From positions 540 through 11,328 of the forward strand of contig DLGP01000045.1 of the NCBI GenBank assembly GCA_002482765.1: a stretch of 10,789 nucleotides of DNA, in the 5' to 3' direction. Below are positions 1 to 7,264 of the stretch, piece by piece; positions within the stretch are counted from its first letter, which is position 1; every line of letters begins with the position of its first letter. A program made the position numbers and the translations under genes. The notes under the pieces are model-generated. The model was not told where the DNA came from and did no database searches. It saw only the letters and a program-made list of their open reading frames with translations. Origin of the DNA: Alphaproteobacteria bacterium UBA7691 (lineage in GTDB: Bacteria > Pseudomonadota > Alphaproteobacteria > Ferrovibrionales > Ferrovibrionaceae).

Positions 1-1
1 T

Positions 2-103
2 TACTGCCGCTGCACCGGCTATCATGCCATTGTGGATGCGGTGATGGAAACCGCAGCCACGCGCCGGCAAGCAATACCAGCCAAGGCGGGAGACGCGGCA
101 TGA
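2..103 (+). CDS. C-terminal end of [2Fe-2S] small subunit of a molybdenum hydroxylase (CoxS/XdhA-like), partial
   Basis: Only the last 33 codons are present; the gene begins before the window. The reading frame opens with YCRCTGYHAIVDAV. The CxCTGY pair is the last cysteine pair of the second [2Fe-2S] cluster in CoxS-type subunits, the cluster closest to the molybdenum cofactor. These subunits pass electrons from the Mo site to a FAD subunit. The tail after this motif is short and Ala/Arg-rich, as usual. The TGA stop (101-103) overlaps the ATG of the large subunit in an ATGA arrangement, which implies translational coupling and one enzyme complex. The FAD (CoxM-like) subunit is not in the window and may lie upstream. 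Confidence 0.88.
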   Translation, partial: YCRCTGYHAIVDAVMETAATRRQAIPAKAGDAA

Positions 104-2490
104 GCGTCGACAATGATCTGAAGCAGCTGGCCGGCATTCACGGCACTTATATCGGCAAGCCGCTGCCTCGGCCCAATGCGCCGCGCCTGGCGCAAGGTGC
201 GGCGCGTTACACGCCGGATATCAATCTGCCCGGCATGTTGCATGTGGTTTTTATCCGCAGCCCCTATGCTCATGCCCGTATCCTGGGTATCGATGCGGCG
301 GCAGCCTTGCAGGCGCCGGGTGTGGCGGCAGTGGTCACGGGCCGCGAGCTGGCCGCCATCGCCAAGCCGATGGTGGCGCGGCTGGAGCATCTGCCCGGCC
401 TGAAGGCGCCGCCGCAATATCCGATGGCGGTGGAGGTGGCGCGGCATCAGGGCGAGGCGGTGGCCGCAGTGCTGGCGTTAAGCCGCGCCCAGGCCGAAGA
501 TGCCGCCGATCTGGTGGAGATCGACTGGCAGGAATTGCCCGCCATTGTGGATGCCGCAGCGGCCTTGCTGCCCGATGCGCCTGTGCTGCATGCCGAGCTG
601 GGCGATAATCTGGCATTCAGCGCCAAGGTGGATAAGGGCGATGTGGATGCCGCCTTTGCCCAGGCCAAGCTGACATTGCGCCGCGATTTCAGTTTTTCGC
701 GCCATACCGGCGTGCCGTTGGAGCCGCGCGCCATCCTGGCGCAGTATGATGCCATCGAGCAGCGCCTGCTGGTGACACAATCAACCCAGACGCCGTATCA
801 GAATCAGGCCGCCATTGCGGCGATTTATGGCCTGCGTGAAAGCGATATCCAGGTTGAGGCGCCCGATGTGGGTGGTTCCTTCGGCGTCAAGCTGCATACC
901 TATGCCGATGAGATGGTGGTTTGTGGCCTGGCCCTGCTGTTGAAGCGGCCGGTGAAATTTGTTTCCGACCGGCTGGAAAGTTTTGTCAGCGACATTCAGG
1001 CGCGTGGTCAGGACGTCAGCGCCGGCATTGCCGTGGCCGAGGATGGCCGCGTGCTGGCCTATGATGTGGATGCGCTGAGCGGCATCGGGCCTTATTCGGT
1101 CTATCCGCGCACCTCAACCCTGGAAGGTATCCAGGTGATGAGCCTGACCGGCTCGTGCTACAACATGGATGCCTATCGCGCCCGGCTGCGCCTGGCATTT
1201 CAGAACAAGCCGCCGATGGGCGCCTATCGTGCCGTGGGCCATCCCATCGTGGTGGCGCTGAGCGAATTGCTGCTTGATTCGGCGGCGCGCCGGCTTGGTA
1301 TTGATCCAGTAGATATCCGCCGCCGCAACCTGTTGCGCGACGAGCAATATCCCTTCACCACATTGAGCGGCATGGTGTTTGAGCGGCTGTCGCATCATCA
1401 ATGCCTGGATAAGCTGGTGCAGATGATGGATTACGACGCTCTGCGCCGCGATCAGGCAGAATGCCGTGCGCGCGGTATCTATCGCGGTATTGGCCTTGCC
1501 GCCGTAGTGGAATTGACCAATCCCGGCCCGGCTGCCTATAGCCCAGGCCAGGTGCGGGTCTCGGCCCAGGATGGCTGCCAGATCAGGTTGCAGCCGGATG
1601 GCCGCATCCATTGCGCCATCAGCATCACCGAACAGGGGCAAGGCAATATCGCCGCCATCACCCAGGTAGTGGCCGATGTGCTGGGCGTGCGGCCGGCGGA
1701 TATCCGGGTGGAAATGGGCAGCACTGCCACCACGCCCTATGGCGGCGGCACTTATGGTTCGCGCGGCGCCGGTGTGGGTGGCGAGGCTGCGTTGCGGGCG
1801 GCGAGCAAATTGCGCGCCAGCCTGCTGCGTATCGCCGGCGCGCTGTTGCAGGCCGCACCGGAAAGCCTGGAATTACGCGATGGCATGGTAAGCGTGGCCG
1901 GCGGCGCGGCGCGTATTGATCTGGCCGAGATCGGCCGCATCGCCTATTTCCGCCCGGATACATTGCCGCGCGATCTGCAACCGGATTTGAGCGCCAGCGG
2001 GCATTTCACCCAGCTTTCCAACACGTTTGTGTTCACCAACGGCTTTCAGGCCAGCTACCTGGAAGTGGATGTGGAAAGCGGCTTCGTGAAGCTGTTGAAG
2101 CATTGGGCGGTGGAGGATTGTGGCCGCATCATCAATCCGCTGCTGGTGGACGAGCAGATGCGTGGCGGCATCGTGCAGGGCATTGGCGGTGCGCTGTATG
2201 AAGCCTGCCTTTATGATGAAAACGGCCAGATGCTGAATGGCAGCCTGGTGGATTATCTGGTGCCGATGGCGGCGGAATTGCCTGATATCGAGATCGGCCA
2301 TGTGGAAACCCCAACACTCACCTCGCTGCTCGGCGCCAAGGGAGCGGGTGAAGCCGGCACGGCCGGCGCGCCCGCCGCCGTGCTGAATGCAATCAATGAT
2401 GCCTTGTCGGGCTTCGATGCCGAGATTTTCTCGATGCCGGCAACACCGGAGCTGATCCTGCGCGCCCTGGGCCGGCTGCCGCGCGAATAA
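100..2490 (+). CDS. Molybdopterin-binding large subunit of a xanthine dehydrogenase-family hydroxylase (CoxL-like), substrate unknown
   Basis: This 796-residue protein has the usual length and layout of CoxL-type catalytic subunits. An alpha/beta hammerhead domain (about residues 18-130, with GxARYTPDI and RSPYAHARI) is followed by the molybdopterin-binding domains. Seen motifs are GGSFG at 258-262, EQGQG at 511-515, GGGTYGSRG at 548-556 and GAGEAG at 748-753; E751 matches the catalytic base Glu of the family. The loop facing the Mo site reads AYRAVGH (375-381). CO dehydrogenase has AYxCSFR there, so Ala378 replaces the Cu-S-binding cysteine and CO oxidation is not expected; the common form II reads AYRGAGR. 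The enzyme probably hydroxylates an aromatic, N-heterocyclic or aldehyde substrate with water as oxygen source, in the cytoplasm. ATG at 100 is preceded by GGGAG (88-92) with seven bases of spacing and overlaps the iron-sulfur subunit gene by four bases. Family is certain; substrate is not known. Confidence 0.93.
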   Translation: MSVDNDLKQLAGIHGTYIGKPLPRPNAPRLAQGAARYTPDINLPGMLHVVFIRSPYAHARILGIDAAAALQAPGVAAVVTGRELAAIAKPMVARLEHLPGLKAPPQYPMAVEVARHQGEAVAAVLALSRAQAEDAADLVEIDWQELPAIVDAAAALLPDAPVLHAELGDNLAFSAKVDKGDVDAAFAQAKLTLRRDFSFSRHTGVPLEPRAILAQYDAIEQRLLVTQSTQTPYQNQAAIAAIYGLRESDIQVEAPDVGGSFGVKLHTYADEMVVCGLALLLKRPVKFVSDRLESFVSDIQARGQDVSAGIAVAEDGRVLAYDVDALSGIGPYSVYPRTSTLEGIQVMSLTGSCYNMDAYRARLRLAFQNKPPMGAYRAVGHPIVVALSELLLDSAARRLGIDPVDIRRRNLLRDEQYPFTTLSGMVFERLSHHQCLDKLVQMMDYDALRRDQAECRARGIYRGIGLAAVVELTNPGPAAYSPGQVRVSAQDGCQIRLQPDGRIHCAISITEQGQGNIAAITQVVADVLGVRPADIRVEMGSTATTPYGGGTYGSRGAGVGGEAALRAASKLRASLLRIAGALLQAAPESLELRDGMVSVAGGAARIDLAEIGRIAYFRPDTLPRDLQPDLSASGHFTQLSNTFVFTNGFQASYLEVDVESGFVKLLKHWAVEDCGRIINPLLVDEQMRGGIVQGIGGALYEACLYDENGQMLNGSLVDYLVPMAAELPDIEIGHVETPTLTSLLGAKGAGEAGTAGAPAAVLNAINDALSGFDAEIFSMPATPELILRALGRLPRE

Positions 2491-2494
2491 GCAT

Positions 2495-2530
2495 ATTATC
2501 CGCCATCTGCCGAAGCGATTGGCGGATAGT
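2495..2530 (+). terminator. Hairpin after the hydroxylase operon, possible terminator
   Basis: Arms TATCCGCCA (2497-2505) and TGGCGGATA (2520-2528) are perfectly complementary around a 14-base loop. A G-U and an A-T pair extend the stem to 11 bp. The downstream stretch is only partly T-rich (TTTGCTTTTGC), so termination may be weak or Rho-assisted. It begins four bases after the large-subunit stop codon and most likely separates the hydroxylase operon from the transporter operon. Confidence 0.55.
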
Positions 2531-2545
2531 TTGCTTTTGCTCATA

Positions 2546-2566
2546 GTGTTGCCTAAATGGCAACAC
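2546..2566. promoter_or_regulatory. Perfect 8-bp-arm dyad upstream of the transporter operon, candidate operator
   Basis: GTGTTGCC (2546-2553) and GGCAACAC (2559-2566) form an exact inverted repeat with a TAAAT spacer. It ends 83 bases before the start of the binding-protein gene. TTGCCT inside the left arm could act as a -35 element, with the A/T-rich CAAAAT near 2573-2578 as a poor -10, so a bound protein would cover the promoter. No T-run follows, which argues for an operator more than a terminator. The GTTGC half-site core resembles the PutA operator core GTTGCA (one mismatch in each half), and the same core occurs in front of putA. Which regulator binds it is unknown. The rest of the gap 2491-2649 shows only the hairpin at 2495-2530 and the ribosome binding site. 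Confidence 0.5.
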
Positions 2567-2638
2567 AGAATGCAAAATATTGATCTTGTCGCATTGCTTC
2601 CCAACGCGCTACCAAAGTGTGGGATAAGAAAAACGAAC

Positions 2639-2645
2639 AGGAGAG
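2639..2645 (+). promoter_or_regulatory. Ribosome binding site deciding the start of the binding-protein gene
   Basis: AGGAGAG lies four bases before ATG 2650. It favours that start over the in-frame GTG at 2617, which has no Shine-Dalgarno sequence and would add 11 hydrophilic residues in front of an otherwise normal signal peptide. Confidence 0.75.
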
Positions 2646-2649
2646 TTAT

Positions 2650-3867
2650 ATGACCATTAAAGGCTTTCTCTCGCGTCGCCAGCTCGGCTGCTGGCTTGGC
2701 GCCGCGGCATTCTCCGTTTCGCTCGCCGGCCCGGCGCTGGCGCAGGATGTGATCAAGATCGGCGCCCCACTGCCGCTGACTGGTCCGCTCTCCCCCGAAG
2801 GTGTGAAGCAACAGGAAGGTTATAACCTGTGGGCCGAGACCGCCAATGCCAAGGGCGGCATCAAGGTGGGCGGCAAGGCCTATAAGGTTGAGCTGGTCTA
2901 TGCCGATTATGCTTCCAACACGCCGCGCGCGGTGCAGACCGCCGAACGCCTGATCAGCGAAGACAAGGTGAATTTCCTGTTCTCGCCGTTTGGTTCCGGC
3001 GCCGCCAAGGCGGCCAGTGGCGTATCCGAGAAATACGGCATCCCCACCATCGCCGCCACGGCATCTTCCGAGCAGGTTTATGACCAGGGCTACAAATTTC
3101 TGTTCGGCACCTTCACGCCGAATCAGACCCTGACCGAGCCGCTGGCCAATCTGGTGGTGGCCAAGGACAGCAAGATCAAGCGCGTTGCCATCCTGGCCCG
3201 TAACGACCTGTTCCCGCTCGCCATCGCGCAGGAAATGGAGAAATCGGCCAAGTCGCGTAATCTCGATGTGGTGATGTTCGAGAAATACGCCATCGGCACC
3301 ATGGATCATGCCTCTGCGATCACCCAGATGCGCGGCGCCAAGCCGGATTGGGTGTTTGCCACCGGCTATATCAACGACCTGATCCTGATCCGCAAGCAGA
3401 TGAAGGATCTCGGCATCAAGGCACCGGTGGTGACCATGATTGCCGGCCCGGCCTATCAGGAATTCATCGATGCTGCCGGCCCGCAGGCCGAGAATATCTC
3501 CTCGGCGGCCTGGTGGCATCCGGCGGTGCGCTACAAGGGCACTGATATTTTCGGCACCACAGAGCAGTTCAATGCGCTGTGGAAGAGCAAGTACAAGACC
3601 GATCCGGATTACGCCCAGGCTTCGGCTGCGGCGGCCGGCGCGGTGTTGCAGCTTGGTATCGAGAAGGCCGGCACACTTGATCCGGCCAAGGTGCGCGATG
3701 CCCTGGCCAACCTCGACGTGACCACCTTCTATGGCAAGGTCAAGTTTGGCACCACTGGTCAGATCACCTCGCTGGAGCCGCCGGTATTCCAGATTCAGGG
3801 CGGCAAGACCATGGTGATCTATCCCGAGGTCATCAAGCAGGCCGATTTCAAATTCGGCACCAATTGA
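2650..3867 (+). CDS. Periplasmic substrate-binding protein of a branched-chain-amino-acid-type (HAAT) ABC transporter
   Basis: This 405-residue protein captures the substrate in the periplasm and delivers it to the LivHM-type membrane pair encoded downstream. A signal peptide is visible: basic start with SRR (8-10), hydrophobic core and an ALA-Q cleavage site after A31. The twin Arg is followed by QLG, so Tat export is possible but Sec is likelier. No lipobox is seen, so the mature protein should be soluble. Mature sequence starts IKIGAPLPLTGPLSPEG, typical of the LivJ/Peripla_BP_6 fold, and continues with GYNLWAETANAKGGI, SPFGSGAAKAASGV and IPTIAATASSE segments of the first lobe. The ligand cannot be read from sequence; this family includes binders of branched-chain amino acids, amides, urea, aromatic acids and others. 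It is the first gene of its operon, and the structured gap behind it probably lets it be made in excess over the permeases. Confidence 0.9.
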   Translation: MTIKGFLSRRQLGCWLGAAAFSVSLAGPALAQDVIKIGAPLPLTGPLSPEGVKQQEGYNLWAETANAKGGIKVGGKAYKVELVYADYASNTPRAVQTAERLISEDKVNFLFSPFGSGAAKAASGVSEKYGIPTIAATASSEQVYDQGYKFLFGTFTPNQTLTEPLANLVVAKDSKIKRVAILARNDLFPLAIAQEMEKSAKSRNLDVVMFEKYAIGTMDHASAITQMRGAKPDWVFATGYINDLILIRKQMKDLGIKAPVVTMIAGPAYQEFIDAAGPQAENISSAAWWHPAVRYKGTDIFGTTEQFNALWKSKYKTDPDYAQASAAAAGAVLQLGIEKAGTLDPAKVRDALANLDVTTFYGKVKFGTTGQITSLEPPVFQIQGGKTMVIYPEVIKQADFKFGTN

Positions 3868-3919
3868 TCCTGGCGCTTTACGGAGCAGAGGGCGTGCAAA
3901 TGCCCTCTGCCTCCAGGAT
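3867..3919 (+). promoter_or_regulatory. Intercistronic hairpin between binding-protein gene and livH
   Basis: The inner stem GCAGAGGGC (3885-3893) pairs with GCCCTCTGC (3902-3910) around an 8-base loop. An outer stem ATCCTGG (3867-3873) pairs with CCAGGAT (3913-3919). No T-run follows, so this is not a standard terminator. Such hairpins after binding-protein genes often protect the upstream mRNA from 3' decay or lower downstream expression, giving excess binding protein (known in principle from malE-malF). The outer stem starts at the last base of the TGA stop and contains AGGA, so a terminating ribosome could open it. Confidence 0.65.
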
Positions 3920-3928
3920 ATGTTCCCT

Positions 3929-3952
3929 ATGCCGGATCGGATGACCTCATGA
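3929..3952 (+). other. Possible seven-codon leader ORF overlapping the livH start
   Basis: ATG at 3929 reads MPDRMTS and stops at TGA 3950-3952, overlapping the livH ATG (3949-3951) in an ATGA arrangement. AGGA (3915-3918) lies ten bases upstream as a weak ribosome binding site, inside the outer stem of the preceding hairpin. LivH has only a weak GGA of its own seven bases before its ATG. The mini-ORF may couple livH translation to ribosome arrival, but an ORF this short can arise by chance. Confidence 0.25.
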
Positions 3953-4815
3953 TCTATTTCCAAGTTCTTGCGAACGGATTGGTGCTGGGCGGGCTTTATG
4001 CCTGCATCGCGGTTGGCTTCTCCCTGGTCTGGGGTGTGCTGAACGTGATCAACATCCTGCACGGCTCGTTCATCGTGCTCGGCTCGTATGTGGCCTATTT
4101 CGCCTATACCGCCTTTGGCATCCATCCGTTTTTCTCAGTGGTGATAGCCGGCGCGCTGCTTTATGGCTTCGGCTATGCCATTCAGGCCGGCCTGGTCAAC
4201 CGGGTGCTGGCCGCACCGGTGCTGATGACCCTGACGCTCACTTTTGGCCTCGATCTGCTGCTCAACAACGCGATGCTGGTTGCCTTCAAGGCGGATTACC
4301 GCAAGCTGGTGCTGGAAAATCCCCTGGGTGAATTGGAATTTGGCCCGATCTACATGCCGCTGGATCGTGTTGCCGCCATGGCGCTGGCAATCCTGCTCAC
4401 GCTGCTGCTCTATCGCCTGCTGCGTGACAGCAAGATCGGCCGCGCCATTGTGGCGGTGCGTATGGATCGTGAGGCCGCCGCGCTGATGGGCGTCAATGTC
4501 AGCCGGATCAATGCCGTCACCTTTGGCCTCGGTGCGCTGATGGCGGGCGCCGCCGGCAGCCTGCTCAGCATCATCTATCCGATCTCGCCGCTCAATTCCG
4601 GCATGTTCCTCGGCAAGTCATTTGTCATCTGCGTGCTGGGCGGCCTGGGCAGTGTGCCTGGTGCGCTGATCGGCGGCCTGGCGCTGGGCGTGATCGAAAG
4701 CTTCAGTGCGATCTGGTTCGGGCCAGAACATGCCGTGACAATTTCCTTTGTGCTGCTGATCCTGATCCTGATTTTCCGGCCAGCCGGCCTGATCGGCAAG
4801 CGGGGGTATGAATGA
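3949..4815 (+). CDS. livH: LivH-type inner-membrane permease of HAAT ABC transporter
   Basis: This 288-residue protein is very hydrophobic with about eight membrane segments: roughly 6-31, 38-55, 60-82, 88-111, 138-157, 186-212, 223-250 and 262-280. It pairs with LivM to form the translocation path in the inner membrane. The N-terminus (LANGLVLGGLYACIAVGFSL) and the conserved cytoplasmic loop with REAAALMGVN (174-183), which contacts the ATPases, are typical of LivH. Length matches the family. The start has only a weak Shine-Dalgarno (GGA at 3939-3941), and translation may depend on the short ORF or hairpin in front. The stop overlaps the livM start by four bases. The livH symbol denotes the family; the substrate is not proven to be a branched-chain amino acid. 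Confidence 0.93.
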   Translation: MIYFQVLANGLVLGGLYACIAVGFSLVWGVLNVINILHGSFIVLGSYVAYFAYTAFGIHPFFSVVIAGALLYGFGYAIQAGLVNRVLAAPVLMTLTLTFGLDLLLNNAMLVAFKADYRKLVLENPLGELEFGPIYMPLDRVAAMALAILLTLLLYRLLRDSKIGRAIVAVRMDREAAALMGVNVSRINAVTFGLGALMAGAAGSLLSIIYPISPLNSGMFLGKSFVICVLGGLGSVPGALIGGLALGVIESFSAIWFGPEHAVTISFVLLILILIFRPAGLIGKRGYE

Positions 4816-5753
4816 AAAACCGGCTTCTCCTGATCCTGCCTTTGCTGCTGTTTGTTGCGGCGCTGGCGTTGGTGCCGCTCTTCGGCAACAACTACCTGCT
4901 GCGCTTGGCCACCATCATGTGCATGTATGCCGGGCTGGCTTTGTCGTGGAACATCATCGGCGGCATGGCCGGCTATCCATCCTTTGCCACGGCTGCCTTC
5001 TTTGGCCTGGGCGCTTATGTCTCGGGTGTGTTGCAGAGTATAGGAACGCCGATGGTGCTGGCCTGGTTCTCGGCCGGCCTGTTCACCATGATCTTCGCCG
5101 CGCTGATGGGCATGGCGATCCTGCATCTCAAGGGGCATTACTTCGCCATTGCCAGTTTGGCGATTGCCGAAGTGCTGCGCGAGGTGGTGAATTCCGCCGG
5201 CGACCTGACTGGCGGCGGCATGGGGCTAAACCTGCCGATTCTGGCCTTGCCGGTGGATGCGCAGGCGCGTTTCTTCTTTGCCGTGATGCTGGCCATGGCG
5301 GTGTTGCTGATTGTGATGAATATCGTGGTCAGTCGCAGCAAGCTTGGCTTCGGGCTGAATTGCATCAATCAGAACGAAGACGCTGCCAATATTCTCGGCG
5401 TCAACACCACGCTCTACAAGGTGACCGCTTTTGCGCTTTCGGCCGTCGGTGTGGGCATCATCGGCGCCATCTATGCTTCCTGGGTGCATTACATCGAGCC
5501 GCCGGATGTGTTCGATATTCTCTATTCGGTGAAGCCGCTGGTGATGGTGCTGCTGGGCGGGCTTGGCACCATTTATGGGCCGGTGCTGGGTGCCTTTGTC
5601 TATCTGGCATTGGAAGAACTGGTCTGGCGCAATTTCCTCACCGTGCATGCCGCCGTGCTCGGCCTGCTGATTGTGGTGCTGGTGCTGTTCCTGCCCAATG
5701 GCCTGCTGGCGCTGATCCGTGAGCGTTTGCCCAAGAAGGAGGCGCGCTCATGA
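4812..5753 (+). CDS. livM: LivM-type inner-membrane permease of HAAT ABC transporter
   Basis: This 313-residue protein is the second transmembrane subunit of the importer. Hydrophobic segments lie at about 4-24, 31-50, 57-76, 81-104, 109-127, 153-173, 203-226, 241-268 and 277-299. Characteristic LivM features are the PSFATAAFFGLGAY segment (56-69; SLGHAAFFGxGAY is commoner), HYFAIASLAIAEVLREVV (109-126) and the ATPase-coupling loop INQNEDAANILGVN (185-198). It starts in an ATGA overlap with livH, with GGGGG (4802-4806) upstream as ribosome binding site. It ends in an ATGA overlap with livG, so these three subunits are translationally coupled. Confidence 0.94.
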   Translation: MKNRLLLILPLLLFVAALALVPLFGNNYLLRLATIMCMYAGLALSWNIIGGMAGYPSFATAAFFGLGAYVSGVLQSIGTPMVLAWFSAGLFTMIFAALMGMAILHLKGHYFAIASLAIAEVLREVVNSAGDLTGGGMGLNLPILALPVDAQARFFFAVMLAMAVLLIVMNIVVSRSKLGFGLNCINQNEDAANILGVNTTLYKVTAFALSAVGVGIIGAIYASWVHYIEPPDVFDILYSVKPLVMVLLGGLGTIYGPVLGAFVYLALEELVWRNFLTVHAAVLGLLIVVLVLFLPNGLLALIRERLPKKEARS

Positions 5754-6497
5754 GCGAGGTATTGCGGCTGCAAGGCGCGTCGCGCCGCTTCGGCGGGTTG
5801 ATGGCGCTGAACAATGTCAGCTTCGCGGTGCAGGAAGGCGAAGTGCTGGGGTTGCTGGGGCCGAATGGTGCCGGCAAGACCACGCTGGTGAATGTTGTCA
5901 CCGGCGTGCATCCCGCCAGCCAGGGCCAGGTGTTTTTCCAGGGCGCCGATATCACTAAGCGCGCCCCACACCAGATCGCCCGGCTTGGCCTGGCGCGCAC
6001 GTTTCAGATCGTGCAGCCATTCCCCAAGATGACGGTGATCGAGAATGTGGCGGCCGGCGCGTTGTTTGCCGGCCGGGCCGGCGGCATGGCTGAAGCTTTT
6101 GATCTGGCGCGCAAGCATATCTCCTTCACCGGCCTTGATGATGTGGCCGACAAGCCGGCTTCCACGCTGACCCTGGCCAAGCGCAAGCGGCTGGAATTCG
6201 CCAAGGGCCTGGCGATGAATCCCAAGCTGCTGATGCTGGATGAAGTGAATGCCGGCCTCAATTCCACCGAGGTGGATGATGCGCTGGCGTTGATCCGCAA
6301 GATCGCCGCCCAGGGCGTCACGATCATCATCATCGAGCATATCATGAAGGTGGTGCTGTCGGTCTCCAGCCGGCTTGTGGTGCTGCATCATGGCGAACTG
6401 ATTGCCGATGGCGTGCCAGAGAAAGTGACCCGCGACCGCAAGGTGATCGAAGCCTATCTGGGCAAGAAGTATGCTCAAATTCTGGGAGGCGAAGGCG

Positions 6498-6514
<17 letters not shown>
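5750..6514 (+). CDS. livG: LivG-type ATP-binding protein of HAAT ABC transporter, with degenerate signature motif
   Basis: This 254-residue cytoplasmic ATPase powers the importer together with LivF. Visible motifs are Walker A GPNGAGKTT (37-45), Q-loop TFQ with Q86, Walker B LLMLDE (160-165) with catalytic E165, and the switch histidine H197 in IIIIEH. The ABC signature, usually LSxGQ, reads LTLAK (140-144) and is followed by RKRLEFAKGL; the D-loop region reads NAGLN instead of the common AAGMN. Variants of this kind occur in some LivG relatives, so the gene need not be broken. A strong ribosome binding site AAGGAGG (5736-5742) precedes the ATG by seven bases. The gene overlaps livM by four bases and the chosen livF start by 17. 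Confidence 0.93.
6484..6489 (+). promoter_or_regulatory. Ribosome binding site deciding the livF start
   Basis: GGGAGG lies eight bases before ATG 6498. It supports that start over the upstream in-frame ATG at 6471, which would add nine residues and has no comparable site. Confidence 0.7.
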
Positions 6515-7209
<695 letters not shown>

Positions 7210-7220
<11 letters not shown>

Positions 7221-7234
7221 TTTTTTAAGCGCGC
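7210..7234 (+). repeat. Inverted repeat spanning the livF stop codon
   Basis: GCGCGCT (7210-7216) and AGCGCGC (7228-7234) are complementary. The loop between them holds the end of the TGA stop and six T residues. The T-run is in the loop, not after the stem, so it should not terminate transcription. It may be an RNA processing or stability element, or chance in GC-rich DNA. Confidence 0.4.
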
Positions 7235-7251
7235 TGCGGCGCGGATTGGCA

Positions 7252-7256
7252 AGGAG
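7252..7256 (+). promoter_or_regulatory. Ribosome binding site deciding the start of the deaminase-like gene
   Basis: AGGAG is only two bases before the first ATG (7259) but eight bases before the second in-frame ATG (7265). The second is therefore the better start. Confidence 0.65.
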
Positions 7257-7264
7257 AGATGAGT

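Noticed and set aside
100..2490. True aerobic CO dehydrogenase (CoxL form I)
   Set aside because: The AYxCSFR motif is absent; Ala378 stands where the Cu-S-binding cysteine should be.
2617..2649. GTG at 2617 as start of the binding-protein gene
   Set aside because: It has no ribosome binding site and adds charged residues before the signal peptide. ATG 2650 has AGGAGAG at good spacing.
3885..3910. Intrinsic terminator between the binding-protein gene and livH
   Set aside because: The stem is strong but no T-run follows, and livH needs the upstream promoter. An RNA stability or translation-control hairpin fits better.
1873..4125. A 750-codon open frame on the minus strand crossing the end of the hydroxylase gene, the gap, the binding-protein gene and the start of livH
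   Set aside because: It is antisense to three well-supported genes, is rich in His, Arg, Gln and Gly as expected from the reverse strand of GC-rich coding DNA, and shows no recognisable domain. Its length reflects codon bias.
4808..5722. A 304-codon plus-strand frame lying inside livM
   Set aside because: It is out of frame with the clear LivM protein and reads as Arg/His/Gly/Cys-rich sequence without domains. It is a frame shadow.
6471..6497. ATG at 6471 as start of livF
   Set aside because: It would deepen the overlap with livG to 44 bases and add residues not typical of LivF. GGGAGG favours ATG 6498.
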